Shown here: positions 9,372 through 19,192 of the stretch, piece after piece
Position numbering within the stretch: the first letter of the stretch is position 1
Layout of the letters: each line of letters begins with the position of its first letter
Source: an uncultured Lentisphaeria bacterium
GTDB lineage: Bacteria > Verrucomicrobiota > Lentisphaeria > Victivallales > UBA1829
Length of the DNA stretch: 64,000 nt
Direction: 5' to 3'
NCBI GenBank assembly: GCA_905197955.1
Contig: CAJKAR010000005.1
Coordinates: 1-64,000, forward strand
Program-made: the position numbers and the translations under genes
Notes under the pieces: model-generated
The model's database searches: none
What the model was told of the DNA's origin: nothing
What the model saw: the letters and a program-made list of their open reading frames with translations, nothing else

Positions 9372-9397
9372 TAAAATGTACCACTTGGTTCATTTTA
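9372..9397. promoter_or_regulatory. Palindromic operator of the GntR/LacI regulator
   Basis: The arms TAAAATG and CATTTTA, with inner ACCA and TGGT, form a near-perfect 26-base palindrome differing at one symmetric position and the centre. It lies just downstream of the minus-strand -10 box, so it would cover the start of transcription and allow repression of the regulator-pseudopilin-glycosidase operon. Confidence 0.85.
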
Positions 9398-9398
9398 A

Positions 9399-9427
9399 AT
9401 TATATCACAATTCTTCTGAAAAGTCAA
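9399..9427 (-). promoter_or_regulatory. Sigma70-type promoter of the regulator operon
   Basis: On the minus strand TTGACT (9422-9427) and TATAAT (9399-9404) are separated by 17 bases. The predicted start, near 9392, falls inside the palindromic operator. The first gene begins about 40 bases further on. Confidence 0.85.
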
Positions 9428-9491
9428 GAGGGGGAGGATGGGAAAGCGGGGAATTTTTCCGGAGGACGGATTGCTGAAGACGGGGATGCAC

Positions 9492-9521
9492 GCAGAGTCC
9501 CCGCATCAAGGGGGACTCTGC
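9492..9521. terminator. 11-bp perfect hairpin after the LVIVD gene
   Basis: GCAGAGTCCCC and its exact complement enclose an 8-base loop between the regulator promoter and the stop codon of the propeller gene. No T-run follows on either strand, so it may stop transcription only weakly or protect the 3' end of the mRNA from decay. Confidence 0.55.
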
Positions 9522-9569
9522 AGTCGGGAGGAGATTTGGGAAAAAGCGCGGAGATCCCGGCCCGATGGC

Positions 9570-11522
9570 TCAGCGGATTCTTTCGTCTGTTTCGATCAGC
9601 AGTCCCTGCCAGCCGCATGGGATGAGCATCCGTCCTTTATGGAAGCGGACGCGATCCGGCATTCCGCGGAGTCCGGAAATGGTCCGTTCCGGAACCGGTT
9701 CCGCCAGGTCCGCGTGGAATCGGTAAAGATGAACACATCCGTTTCTCCGGTCCGAGAACGCTGCAAGATCGCCGCAAGCGGAAGGCACTCCGTTGCATCC
9801 TTCCGAGGGGCTGACAATCACCTTTTCCGGTTCCTCCGGATGAAGAAAGAGGAATCGATTGTCCTGCGTGTTCATCAGGAAGCGTCCCTGCATCGGCGTG
9901 ATTCCCTGAGTCTGACCGGTAAGGTGCCTCCGATCGTCGAGAACCTGAACCGGTCTGCGGCGCGAAAGATCGTACCAGGCAATTCCGCAGTAGGGCCAGA
10001 TCATCGGCATAAGATGATTGAGTTCATGTTCGGGGAAGGTGTCTCCGTAAAGCTGTCCGCCGTGGAGATGGCGGAAGGCAAGGCGCGGAGCTGCGGGATC
10101 GGTGATATCGAGGAATCGCAGGACTCCCCCGCGTCCCCCGCAGACGGCAAAACGGCCGTTGTCCGAAAGATGGAGCAGCTGAAGAATGACTCCGCGCCGT
10201 TTCCAGCGTCCGATCTCCCGGAGTCCGTCCTTCAGGGAATAGATGGCAAGTCCATCGAGGCCTTCGGCGGAGTAGAGCAGTCCGTTGCGAACGGCGATGT
10301 CATAGGAACAAGCCATGGGAAGAGCAGTTGTTTCCCGGAGTTCATCGCCTTCCAGACGCAGAATCCGGAGTCCCGCATGGGAGCAGGCCGCGTACAGAGT
10401 CTCTCCATCCAGAGCTATGCGCCGGAGCTGCCCGTCGAAACGATACTGGCGGACTCCTGGAATTTCCGGATCAGGCGAGGGGATCGTCCGTGGAGCCCGA
10501 AGTCCGGTTTCCTCAGGCTCTCCGGGATGCAGATCCCGGATTTCTGCGGTATGGAGTCCTGTTTTTTCTCCCGCAATGTAGAGAACTCCATTCCCGAGAG
10601 CGATGCTGCCGGCACAATCGGGAACCCGGATGGACACCTGTCCTTCCGGGCGCACATCGATCCTTGCGATTTCCGGCAGCACGATGCGGCCCGTGATTTT
10701 CGGATGGCTTGGATCCGTGACATCGACGCGGAAGACTCCGTTGTGAGTATCCGCCACGAACGCTGTTCTGCCGGAGATCCTGACACTCCAGAAATCGTTG
10801 CTTTTGACGAGCAGTCTCGGGAATGCAATGCGTGAGAGGTGCCGGAGCGAATTTCCTTCGATCCGGAAGAGATCAAGCCCATGTCCGTCGCCGCCCAGGG
10901 CATTGTCGGAGCTTCCTCTTGCGTTGAGTCCGGTTGCCGCAAAGCAGATCCCTTCGGAGAGCGCGATGCCGTCGCCGAATCCCCCCAGATCTCCGCCTGC
11001 GACCGTAACCGGATTCCGGGGATCGCGGACATCCAGCACCTGCACATTTGCTCCCGCCCAGTTTCCGATATAGAGTTTTCCCTCGGAATATGCGGCGGAC
11101 TGCGCTTCCTGTGTGCGGGTCAGCGAAAGATGCCGCGGATGCCGCGGATCGGAACAGTCCAGAATTTCGACTCCGTAAATGCGCTGTTCCACAAAGACCA
11201 GATCTCCCGCCGCGGCAATTCCCGTGGCAAGTTCCACGGTATCATAACGGGTGAGCAGCTTCGGGTTTTCGGGCCGGGAAAGATCGAAGATCCATAATCC
11301 GAATTCTCGGGCGGTCAGATAGAGACGCTTTCCGGAGATCGCGAACTGGCGTCCACATCCGAATCCGGCACGTTTCCGCAGCAGTTTCGGCTCCATTGGA
11401 CGGCGGATATCATAAACGGCAAACAGATCATTGCCTGCCGCATACAGAAAATCGCCGTGGCGGATCAGTGCAATACATCCGGGCGAACCCGGAACGGTCT
11501 GGTATGAAATTTTGTGTTCCAT
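9570..11522 (-). CDS. Cytoplasmic LVIVD-type beta-propeller protein
   Basis: A 650-residue protein made almost wholly of short beta repeats of the LVIVD kind. Each has a form like LFAVYDIRRPMEPKLL, LWIFDLSRPENPKLL, VEILDCSDPRHPRHL, VQVLDVRDPRNPVTV or VFRVDVTDPSHPKIT, that is a strand, an Asp, and an [S/D]-x-P turn. These fold as a beta-propeller, usually for protein or ligand binding. Unlike many relatives it has no signal peptide, so it is expected in the cytoplasm unless exported another way. It ends 217 bases before the regulator gene, with a hairpin between, and begins downstream of the pnp terminator, so it is probably transcribed alone. Its partner and function are not visible. Confidence 0.8.
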   Translation of the reverse strand: MEHKISYQTVPGSPGCIALIRHGDFLYAAGNDLFAVYDIRRPMEPKLLRKRAGFGCGRQFAISGKRLYLTAREFGLWIFDLSRPENPKLLTRYDTVELATGIAAAGDLVFVEQRIYGVEILDCSDPRHPRHLSLTRTQEAQSAAYSEGKLYIGNWAGANVQVLDVRDPRNPVTVAGGDLGGFGDGIALSEGICFAATGLNARGSSDNALGGDGHGLDLFRIEGNSLRHLSRIAFPRLLVKSNDFWSVRISGRTAFVADTHNGVFRVDVTDPSHPKITGRIVLPEIARIDVRPEGQVSIRVPDCAGSIALGNGVLYIAGEKTGLHTAEIRDLHPGEPEETGLRAPRTIPSPDPEIPGVRQYRFDGQLRRIALDGETLYAACSHAGLRILRLEGDELRETTALPMACSYDIAVRNGLLYSAEGLDGLAIYSLKDGLREIGRWKRRGVILQLLHLSDNGRFAVCGGRGGVLRFLDITDPAAPRLAFRHLHGGQLYGDTFPEHELNHLMPMIWPYCGIAWYDLSRRRPVQVLDDRRHLTGQTQGITPMQGRFLMNTQDNRFLFLHPEEPEKVIVSPSEGCNGVPSACGDLAAFSDRRNGCVHLYRFHADLAEPVPERTISGLRGMPDRVRFHKGRMLIPCGWQGLLIETDERIR

Positions 11523-11558
11523 GAATTTAATGTTCTCCGGAGGGAAAGAGCGGGATAT

Positions 11559-11590
11559 AAAAAAGACGGAACCGTTTCCGATTCCGTCTT
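11559..11590 (-). terminator. Intrinsic terminator of pnp
   Basis: The arms AAGACGGAA and TTCCGTCTT (9 bp, 10-base loop) are followed on the minus strand by a run of T. The hairpin lies just downstream of the pnp stop codon and separates it from the propeller gene. Confidence 0.88.
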
Positions 11591-11615
11591 TCGAAAGACA
11601 AATGCATCTTTGGAC

Positions 11616-13721
11616 TTATTTGTCCATTTCTTCGAGAGCGGCTTTTCTGCTCAGGCGGATCTTGCCGGAACGGTCGATGTCGATCACTTTGACAGTGATG
11701 TAATCGCCTTCCTTGCAGATATCGGTGACGTTGTTGACACGATAGTTTGCCATCTCGGAAATGTGGAGGAGTCCGTCCTGTCCCGGAAGGATCTCGACAA
11801 ATGCGCCGAAATCGCGCACGGTCTTGACGAGTCCGCGATAGACTTTTCCGACTTCCGCTTCCGCCGTGTAGGAAAGGACTCTGCGCTTGACGTCTTCCAG
11901 AACGGTTTTGTTCTTGGCAAGGATGCTGACGGAGCCGTCGTCTTCGATATCGACCTGGGCACCGGTGACTTCGCAGATCTCCTTGATGTTCTTTCCGCCG
12001 GTACCGATGAGGGCGCCGATCTTGTCCGGATTGATTTTCATCACGGCCATCTGAGGAGCGTTGGGGCTGACTTCGGTTCTGGGAGCCGGAATGCAGTCGG
12101 TGACGACCTTCATGATTTTTTCGCGGGCATCCTTGTTCTGCGCCATGGCACGGACGAGGGTGTCGATCGGAATGCCGGGGAGCTTGAGGTCGAGCTGGAA
12201 TCCGGTGATACCTTTCTTGCTTCCGCAGACTTTGAAGTCCATGTCGCCGAAATGGTCTTCCGCGCCGATGATGTCGGTGAGAATCAGTTCCTTTCCGGTG
12301 TCATCCGTGACCAGTCCGCAGGAGATGCCGACGACCGGCGAGGTAATGGGCACGCCCGCATCCATCAGCGCGAGGGTCGCTCCGCAGACGGACGCCATGG
12401 AGGTGGATCCGTTGGAAGCCATGATTTCAGAAACGCAGCGGACCGTGTACGGGAAATCTTTCGGGAAGACCTGTGCAACAGAACGTTCTGCGAGATTTCC
12501 GTGTCCGATTTCGCGTCTGCCCGGACCGGAGACCTTTCCGACTTCACCGACCGAATAGTTCGGGAAGTTGTACTGAAGATAGAACTTCTTGTCCTTGTTG
12601 AGGCTGCAGACATTGTCGTATTCCTGCGCATCCTGGGGACCGCCGAGAGTTGCAATGACAAGTGCCTGGGTTTCGCCTCTGGAGAAGAGTCCGGTTCCGT
12701 GAACCACCGGCAGAACGCCGACTTCCGCAGAGAGCGGACGGATATCGGTGATGCCGCGTCCATCCATGCGCATATGCTTGTCGAGGATGGCGGAGCGGAC
12801 CGCTTTCTGGACTCGCTTGTCGAATCCCATTTTGACATAGAATTCGAAATCTTCGCCGAGGGATTCTTCAAATTTCGGTTTGAGGTCTTCGAGAACTTTT
12901 GCCAGGACCACGTCGAGAGCCTTGCTGCGTTCTTCTTTGCCGGGGAGGAATGCGGCTGCCTCGATGGTGTCGCGGCAGGATTCGTCGATGGCGTTCATGA
13001 CCTCTTCCGGAACGAGATGCAGTTCCGGAGTCTTTTTGGTGCGTCCGGCTTTTTCTGCGAGTTCGCGCTGGACGGCGCACTGTTTCTTGATGATTTCATT
13101 GGCAAAATACATGGCATCGGCGAGAAGCTGTTCGGAGCACTCCTTCGCTTCTCCTTCGATCATGATGACCTGATCTTCCTTGCCGGCGTAGACGAGTTCG
13201 ATTTCGCTTTCTTCCATCTCTTCGAGGGTCGGGTTGGCGATGAACTGGCCGTTGATGTAGCCGACTCTGACGGCGCCGACCGGTCCCTGGAAGGGAAGAT
13301 CGGAAAGGCAGAGAGCCGCGGATGCACCGAGCATGAAGAGGGTATCGGCATCATATTTTCCGTCGAAGGAGAGAAGCATTCCGTAGACTTGGACTTCATC
13401 GAAGAATCCTTCGGGGAAGAGGGGACGCAGCGGCCGGTCGGTCATGCGCATGGTGAGGATTTCCTTGTCGGAGGGACGTCCTTCGCGTTTGATGAATCCT
13501 CCGGGGAAGCGTCCGGCTGCGGCGAATTTTTCGCGGTAGTCGACCTGGAGGGGGAAGAAGTCCGAACCCTTGCGTGCCGGTCCGGAGCAGACTGCGGCGA
13601 GCACACAGGTGTCACCCTGTCTGACGACGCATGAGCCGTTTGCGAGATGTGCGAGTTTTCCGGTGGAGATTTCCATCGTTTTTCCGGCGGAGATTTCCAC
13701 GCTGACTTTTGTTTCCTGCAT
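11616..13721 (-). CDS. pnp: Polyribonucleotide nucleotidyltransferase (PNPase)
   Basis: PNPase degrades RNA from the 3' end by phosphorolysis and is a core part of the degradosome. The 701-residue length is normal. Two RNase PH-like domains flank a helical linker. The first contains FPGGFIKREGRPSDKE and RPLRPLFPEGF, the second SRGETQALVIATLG and FPYTVRCVSEI. A KH domain (IGALIGTGGKNIKEI) and an S1 domain (GKVYRGLVKTVRDFGAFVEI) follow. I chose the ATG at 13721 because MQETKVSVEI is the usual PNPase start and AAGGA precedes it; longer reading upstream gives sequence unlike the family. The gene has its own promoter at 13949-13977 and a leader of about 220 bases with a strong hairpin, which in Escherichia coli is the kind of site used for RNase III-dependent autoregulation. 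Confidence 0.98.
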   Translation of the reverse strand: MQETKVSVEISAGKTMEISTGKLAHLANGSCVVRQGDTCVLAAVCSGPARKGSDFFPLQVDYREKFAAAGRFPGGFIKREGRPSDKEILTMRMTDRPLRPLFPEGFFDEVQVYGMLLSFDGKYDADTLFMLGASAALCLSDLPFQGPVGAVRVGYINGQFIANPTLEEMEESEIELVYAGKEDQVIMIEGEAKECSEQLLADAMYFANEIIKKQCAVQRELAEKAGRTKKTPELHLVPEEVMNAIDESCRDTIEAAAFLPGKEERSKALDVVLAKVLEDLKPKFEESLGEDFEFYVKMGFDKRVQKAVRSAILDKHMRMDGRGITDIRPLSAEVGVLPVVHGTGLFSRGETQALVIATLGGPQDAQEYDNVCSLNKDKKFYLQYNFPNYSVGEVGKVSGPGRREIGHGNLAERSVAQVFPKDFPYTVRCVSEIMASNGSTSMASVCGATLALMDAGVPITSPVVGISCGLVTDDTGKELILTDIIGAEDHFGDMDFKVCGSKKGITGFQLDLKLPGIPIDTLVRAMAQNKDAREKIMKVVTDCIPAPRTEVSPNAPQMAVMKINPDKIGALIGTGGKNIKEICEVTGAQVDIEDDGSVSILAKNKTVLEDVKRRVLSYTAEAEVGKVYRGLVKTVRDFGAFVEILPGQDGLLHISEMANYRVNNVTDICKEGDYITVKVIDIDRSGKIRLSRKAALEEMDK

Positions 13722-13832
13722 AAGAATACAGTCCTTCTGTGTTGCGGCTTGAATCGGTAGCCGCTTGTTTTTTGTATGAATGGTGAACAGGAATGCCCGG
13801 ACTGACTTCTTATTGCGGTAATGCGGAATAGC

Positions 13833-13870
13833 GGTATCGGACTCCGACGTTTCCTTCGGGGTGCGATACC
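13833..13870 (-). promoter_or_regulatory. Long stem-loop in the pnp leader
   Basis: GGTATCG (13833-13839) pairs with CGATACC (13864-13870). Inside, after one mismatch, ACTCCGA pairs with TCGGGGT around an 8-base loop, giving about 14 base pairs. It lies in the predicted pnp 5' leader. By analogy with the E. coli pnp leader it could be an RNase III cleavage site for autoregulation. A second, 7-bp hairpin lies at 13923-13942, at the predicted start of the transcript. Confidence 0.65.
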
Positions 13871-13948
13871 GACCGAATTCCACGATACCGGAAGCGGAAC
13901 AGTCGATCCGGTCATGCCTGGCTGTTGAAATCCTATTCAACAATAAGA

Positions 13949-13977
13949 AATATAACTCCTCTTCCCTTAAAATGCAA
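13949..13977 (-). promoter_or_regulatory. Promoter of pnp
   Basis: On the minus strand TTGCAT (13972-13977) and TATATT (13949-13954) stand 17 bases apart. Transcription would start near 13942, about 220 bases before the pnp start codon. Confidence 0.65.
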
Positions 13978-14117
13978 ATCGGAATCCTTTTTTGCGGAAA
14001 AGATGCGTTTCCCCTGCGGAGGCGTTGAGTGTGCTGGACAGGGGGGCTGCTTCGGAATTTCCGCTTTCAACGGGCGGAGGGTTCATTGCAGGAGAAGGGG
14101 TTGGGCAAAGAGGGGGA

Positions 14118-16591
14118 TCACTTGTGTCTGACGCCGCGATGCGGCAGGGCTTCCAGCGGATTTTCAGGCCAGTCGTGCTTCGGATAGCGTCCGCGGAGAT
14201 CCTTCCGGACCAGAAAATAGCTCTCTGCCCAGAAATGTTTCAGATCCGAGGTTGTCTGCACCGGGCGCATTGCCGGAGAGAGAATCCGGATTGTCACCGG
14301 AACCCGTCCGCCTGCAACCCGCGGAGTCTCCAGCATCCCGAACAGCTCCTGGAGTTTGACCGACAGAAACGGAACTCCATCCGGAGAGGAGTAGTCAACG
14401 CGGATTCGCGAACCGCTCGGAACCTCTATCCGTTCCGGGGCGAGACGGGCCAGCTCTGTCCGCTGTTTATGGTTCAGCAGGGTCTCCAGCGCCGTATGCA
14501 GAGAGATCTTTTTCAACTGACTGAGCTGGCTGAATCCTTCGACAAATGGTCCCAGCCACTGTTCCAGCGAATTCAGAAGCCCTGCGTCCGAGAGATCGGG
14601 AAAGTCGTCCGGAACGAAACGTCGGAGGAATGTCACTCGTTCCCGCAGCGATTCGCTTTCCTTTTCAAACGGCAGTGCGGCAATGCCCTCTTCCCGGATT
14701 CCGGCAAGATACGCCGGCAGAAGACGCTCGCGCGGCAGAGTGTTCAGCGCGTTTCTCGCCGAGACGGTCATCCGTCCGACCCGGGTCTGTTTTTCCGCTT
14801 CCACCGCTTTCCGTTCCGGATTCCAGTGTACATGGAACTCTTCGGAGATCAGTTCCGGCGAGAACTCTTCGATCTCTTCCCAGGAGAGGGGGGCGGCGGT
14901 GAAAATGAGTTGTCTGTTTCCTTCCCCTTCGACCGATGCCGCGGCGATGAATTCGCATCCGCTGAGCGGATCCTCTTTCCGAAGTTTTGCTCCTGTTCCG
15001 TTCGAAAGGGCATACTCCCCCGAGCGCGGCGAGCGGCTGTGTCCGATCCGGTCCGGATAGGCGAACGAGACGATGACTCCAGCCGCATCCTGATCGATCT
15101 TTTTCTCCCGGATGCCGGCGGATGCCGCGCATTGGGCGGCGGCTTCCCGGATGCGCCGGAGAGCTCCGGCGTCGCAGGCATATTTCCCTTCGAGCGCCGC
15201 CAGGCGGAGCCGCAGATCCGCTTCCGCGTTCCGGAGCAGATCCCGTTCTCCGAGCAGAGCCGCAATACAGCAGGCGGTATAGCCGAATCCGAACTCCTTG
15301 GATTTCAAAACTGCATGCGCAAGACGCGGATGCATCGGCAGTTTGAGGAGGGTTTTCCCGTGGGGTGTGATGCTGTTTCGGGAGTCGAATGCTCCGATGG
15401 ACCGCAGAAGTTCTGTCGCCTGTGAAACCCGTGATCCGGGAGGCGGATCCATCCAGTTCAGCGAATCATATTGATCGGGGAGCAATCCCCAGCTGCCGAG
15501 TTCGAGAACGAGCGGAAGTAGATCGGATTCCAGAATTTCGGGCGTGTTGAAATCGGGAAGCCGGAGTTCCTCTTCGGGTGTCCAGAGGCGGTAACAGACT
15601 CCGGGAGCGGTTCGTCCGGCGCGTCCGCGCCTCTGATCCGCGGAGGCCTTCGAAACGCGGACCGTTTCCAGTCGGCTCATTCCGTTGCGGGGGGAAAACT
15701 TCGGCACGCGCATCTGACCGCAGTCGATCACGATCCGGATGTTTTCGATCGTCAGACTTGTCTCGGCAATGGCTGTGGAAAGAATGATTTTGCGTCGTCC
15801 CTGCGGATCGGGATCAAGAGCGGCATCCTGTTCTGTCTGCGGGAGATTCCCGTACAGGGGGCGGACTGCCGTACCGGGAAGCGGAGAGGCTTCAAGCAGA
15901 GAGGCGGTCCGCCGGATTTCGCCCTCTCCAGGAAGAAAGACGAGGAGATCGCCGGGATCGCTCTGAACCGCCGTCCGGATTGCCGAGACCGCATCCCGTT
16001 CCAGAGGAGCGGCAGGATCGAGCCGTTTCCGGTAGACCGTCCTGACCGGATACATCTTCCCCGGACTTTCAATGACAGGAGCGGACCCCAGCAGTGCGGA
16101 AACTCTGGTTGTATCAATGGTGGCGGACATGACGAGCAGTTTCAGGTCGTCGCGCAGAGCGGAACGGATGTCGAGGCAGAGCGCCAGTGCCAGATCCGCA
16201 TGAATGCTGCGTTCATGGAACTCGTCGAAAATGACCGTGTCGATGCCGGCAAGTTCAGGATCCTCCTGAATCAGACGTGTCAGGATTCCTTCCGTCAGCA
16301 CTTCGATCCGTGTGGCGGAGGAAACTTTCGTGTCGAACCTTGTCCGGTAGCCGACCGTTCCTCCGACCTGTTCCCCCATGATTGCTGCGATTCTGCGTGC
16401 GGATGCCCGGGCCGCAAGGCGGCGCGGTTCCAGCATGACGATCTTTTTTCCCGGCGGACAGAGCTCTTTCAGCAGAAAGGGCGGCACCAGAGTTGTTTTT
16501 CCTGCGCCGGGCGCGGCGGAAAGGACCGCCGCACCGCGGGTTCGCAGAGCCTCCGCAACTTGAGGGAGAACAGCTTGAACGGGCAGGTCGA

Positions 16592-16595
<4 letters not shown>
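14118..16595 (-). CDS. hrpB: ATP-dependent helicase HrpB
   Basis: A DEAH-box helicase of the HrpB type. The order of motifs is Walker A (AAPGAGKTT), the DEFH box (IFDEFHERS), SATI and the helicase C domain with QRRGRAGR, then the HrpB-specific C-terminal region up to FWAESYFLVRKDLRGRYPKHDWPENP, which is diagnostic. The length of about 825 residues is normal. I place the start at a TTG (16595) whose last two bases overlap the fumC stop codon, because LIDLPVQAVLPQV is the usual HrpB start. An upstream ATG at 16667 would overlap fumC by 76 bases and add residues unlike the family. Overlap with fumC suggests coupled translation in an nrdJ-mraY-fumC-hrpB unit. The cellular role of HrpB is poorly known; RNA remodelling is likely. 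Confidence 0.95.
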
Positions 16596-17974
<1,379 letters not shown>

Positions 17975-17990
17975 GATATATCAGCCTTTC

Positions 17991-19175
17991 TTATCTGAGT
18001 TTGAGGGATGCCAGTCCGATCAGCGCACAGAGTCCGGCTATGATCCAGAACCGGGTGACGATCTGGGTTTCGCTCCATCCCTTCTGTTCAAAATGATGAT
18101 GAATCGGCGCGCAGAGAAAGACTCGTTTCCCTGTGAGCTTGAAACTTGTCACCTGGATCATGACGGAGAGTCCCTCCATCAGAAAAACGAAGCCGATGAT
18201 GATCAGCAGGAACTGCTGTCCCATCAGCACCGAGATCAGTCCGATGCATCCGCCGAGCGGAAGACTTCCCGTATCTCCCATGAAAACCGAGGCCGGTTTG
18301 CAGTTGTACCACAGAAAGCCGATGCACGCCCCTGCCATTGCCGAGGCAAATACGCTGACTTCTCCCAGTTCCGGAATGTACGGAATGGAAAGGTATTTTG
18401 CAAATTCGATATGTCCATGCATGTAGGCGACCGCCGCAAACGAGAGAACGCAGAAGACCGTGCATCCGGCGGCAAGACCATCCTTGCCGTCCGTCAGGTT
18501 CACCGCGTTGCTGAAGAATGTGACAAGCACAGTGTTGGCAAGAAAAATAAGACCGATCACGGCGAGTCCCCATGAGGCGGCAAAGGTGAACAGAGGATGC
18601 GCCAGAATCTGCGTCGGAAGCCAGAACTGGATCGTCTCGCCCGCGGGCTTGAGACAGACCGGATCCTTGCAGAACGGAATCAGGAATTTGGTTGTCATGG
18701 TGTCCGGCATCTTGTAGATGATGTACAGGGCAACCAGACTGACCAGAGCCTGGACAAGCAGTTTCATCTTGCCGGAAACGCCGTCGCGGACGCTCCGTTT
18801 GTATTTGACCTTGATATAGTCGTCGTAAAAACCGAGCGCGGTCAGCGGGAGCAGCACAATGAGAAATACCAGGACCATCCGGTTCGAGAGATCTCCCCAG
18901 AAGATTGTGGCAATGGCGATTGCAAAGACGATGAGCAGTCCGCCCATCGTCGGCGTCTTGTCCTTGGAATGATCGACGAATTTCTCATCGACCAGTCCTT
19001 CGAGCCGTGCCGATTTCGGCACGCAGAATTTCTTCAGCTGCCGGATGGTCCACGGTCCGAGGAAAATCACCAGCAGCATTGCTGTGACCAGCGCTCCCCC
19101 CGAGCGGAAGGTCACATATTCGAACAGGCGCAGCGGACCGAAACAGTCCCGGAGTTCAGCCAGCAGATAAAGCAT
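17991..19175 (-). CDS. mraY: Phospho-N-acetylmuramoyl-pentapeptide-transferase (MraY)
   Basis: MraY is the polytopic inner-membrane enzyme that makes lipid I from UDP-MurNAc-pentapeptide and undecaprenyl phosphate. The 394-residue sequence shows about ten hydrophobic helices and all key motifs: FVDHSKDKTPTMGG, the acidic GFYDDYIK, NLTDGKDGLA, FMGDTGSLPLGG and the cytoplasmic APIHHHFE histidine motif. It stands 17 bases behind nrdJ and 16 before fumC. That is unusual: mraY normally sits between murF and murD in the division and cell-wall cluster. Intact motifs and length argue that it is the functional gene, or one of two. Confidence 0.97.
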   Translation of the reverse strand: MLYLLAELRDCFGPLRLFEYVTFRSGGALVTAMLLVIFLGPWTIRQLKKFCVPKSARLEGLVDEKFVDHSKDKTPTMGGLLIVFAIAIATIFWGDLSNRMVLVFLIVLLPLTALGFYDDYIKVKYKRSVRDGVSGKMKLLVQALVSLVALYIIYKMPDTMTTKFLIPFCKDPVCLKPAGETIQFWLPTQILAHPLFTFAASWGLAVIGLIFLANTVLVTFFSNAVNLTDGKDGLAAGCTVFCVLSFAAVAYMHGHIEFAKYLSIPYIPELGEVSVFASAMAGACIGFLWYNCKPASVFMGDTGSLPLGGCIGLISVLMGQQFLLIIIGFVFLMEGLSVMIQVTSFKLTGKRVFLCAPIHHHFEQKGWSETQIVTRFWIIAGLCALIGLASLKLR

Positions 19176-19192
19176 GGTTCACGCTCCGCGGA

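Noticed and set aside
11514..13634. A 706-residue plus-strand frame over pnp
   Set aside because: It is antisense to an unmistakable PNPase and rich in Asp, Phe and Gly as expected of the mirror of that codon use.
13722..13943. N-terminal extension of PNPase
   Set aside because: The extra residues do not resemble PNPase and cover a strong leader hairpin; the family start is at 13721.
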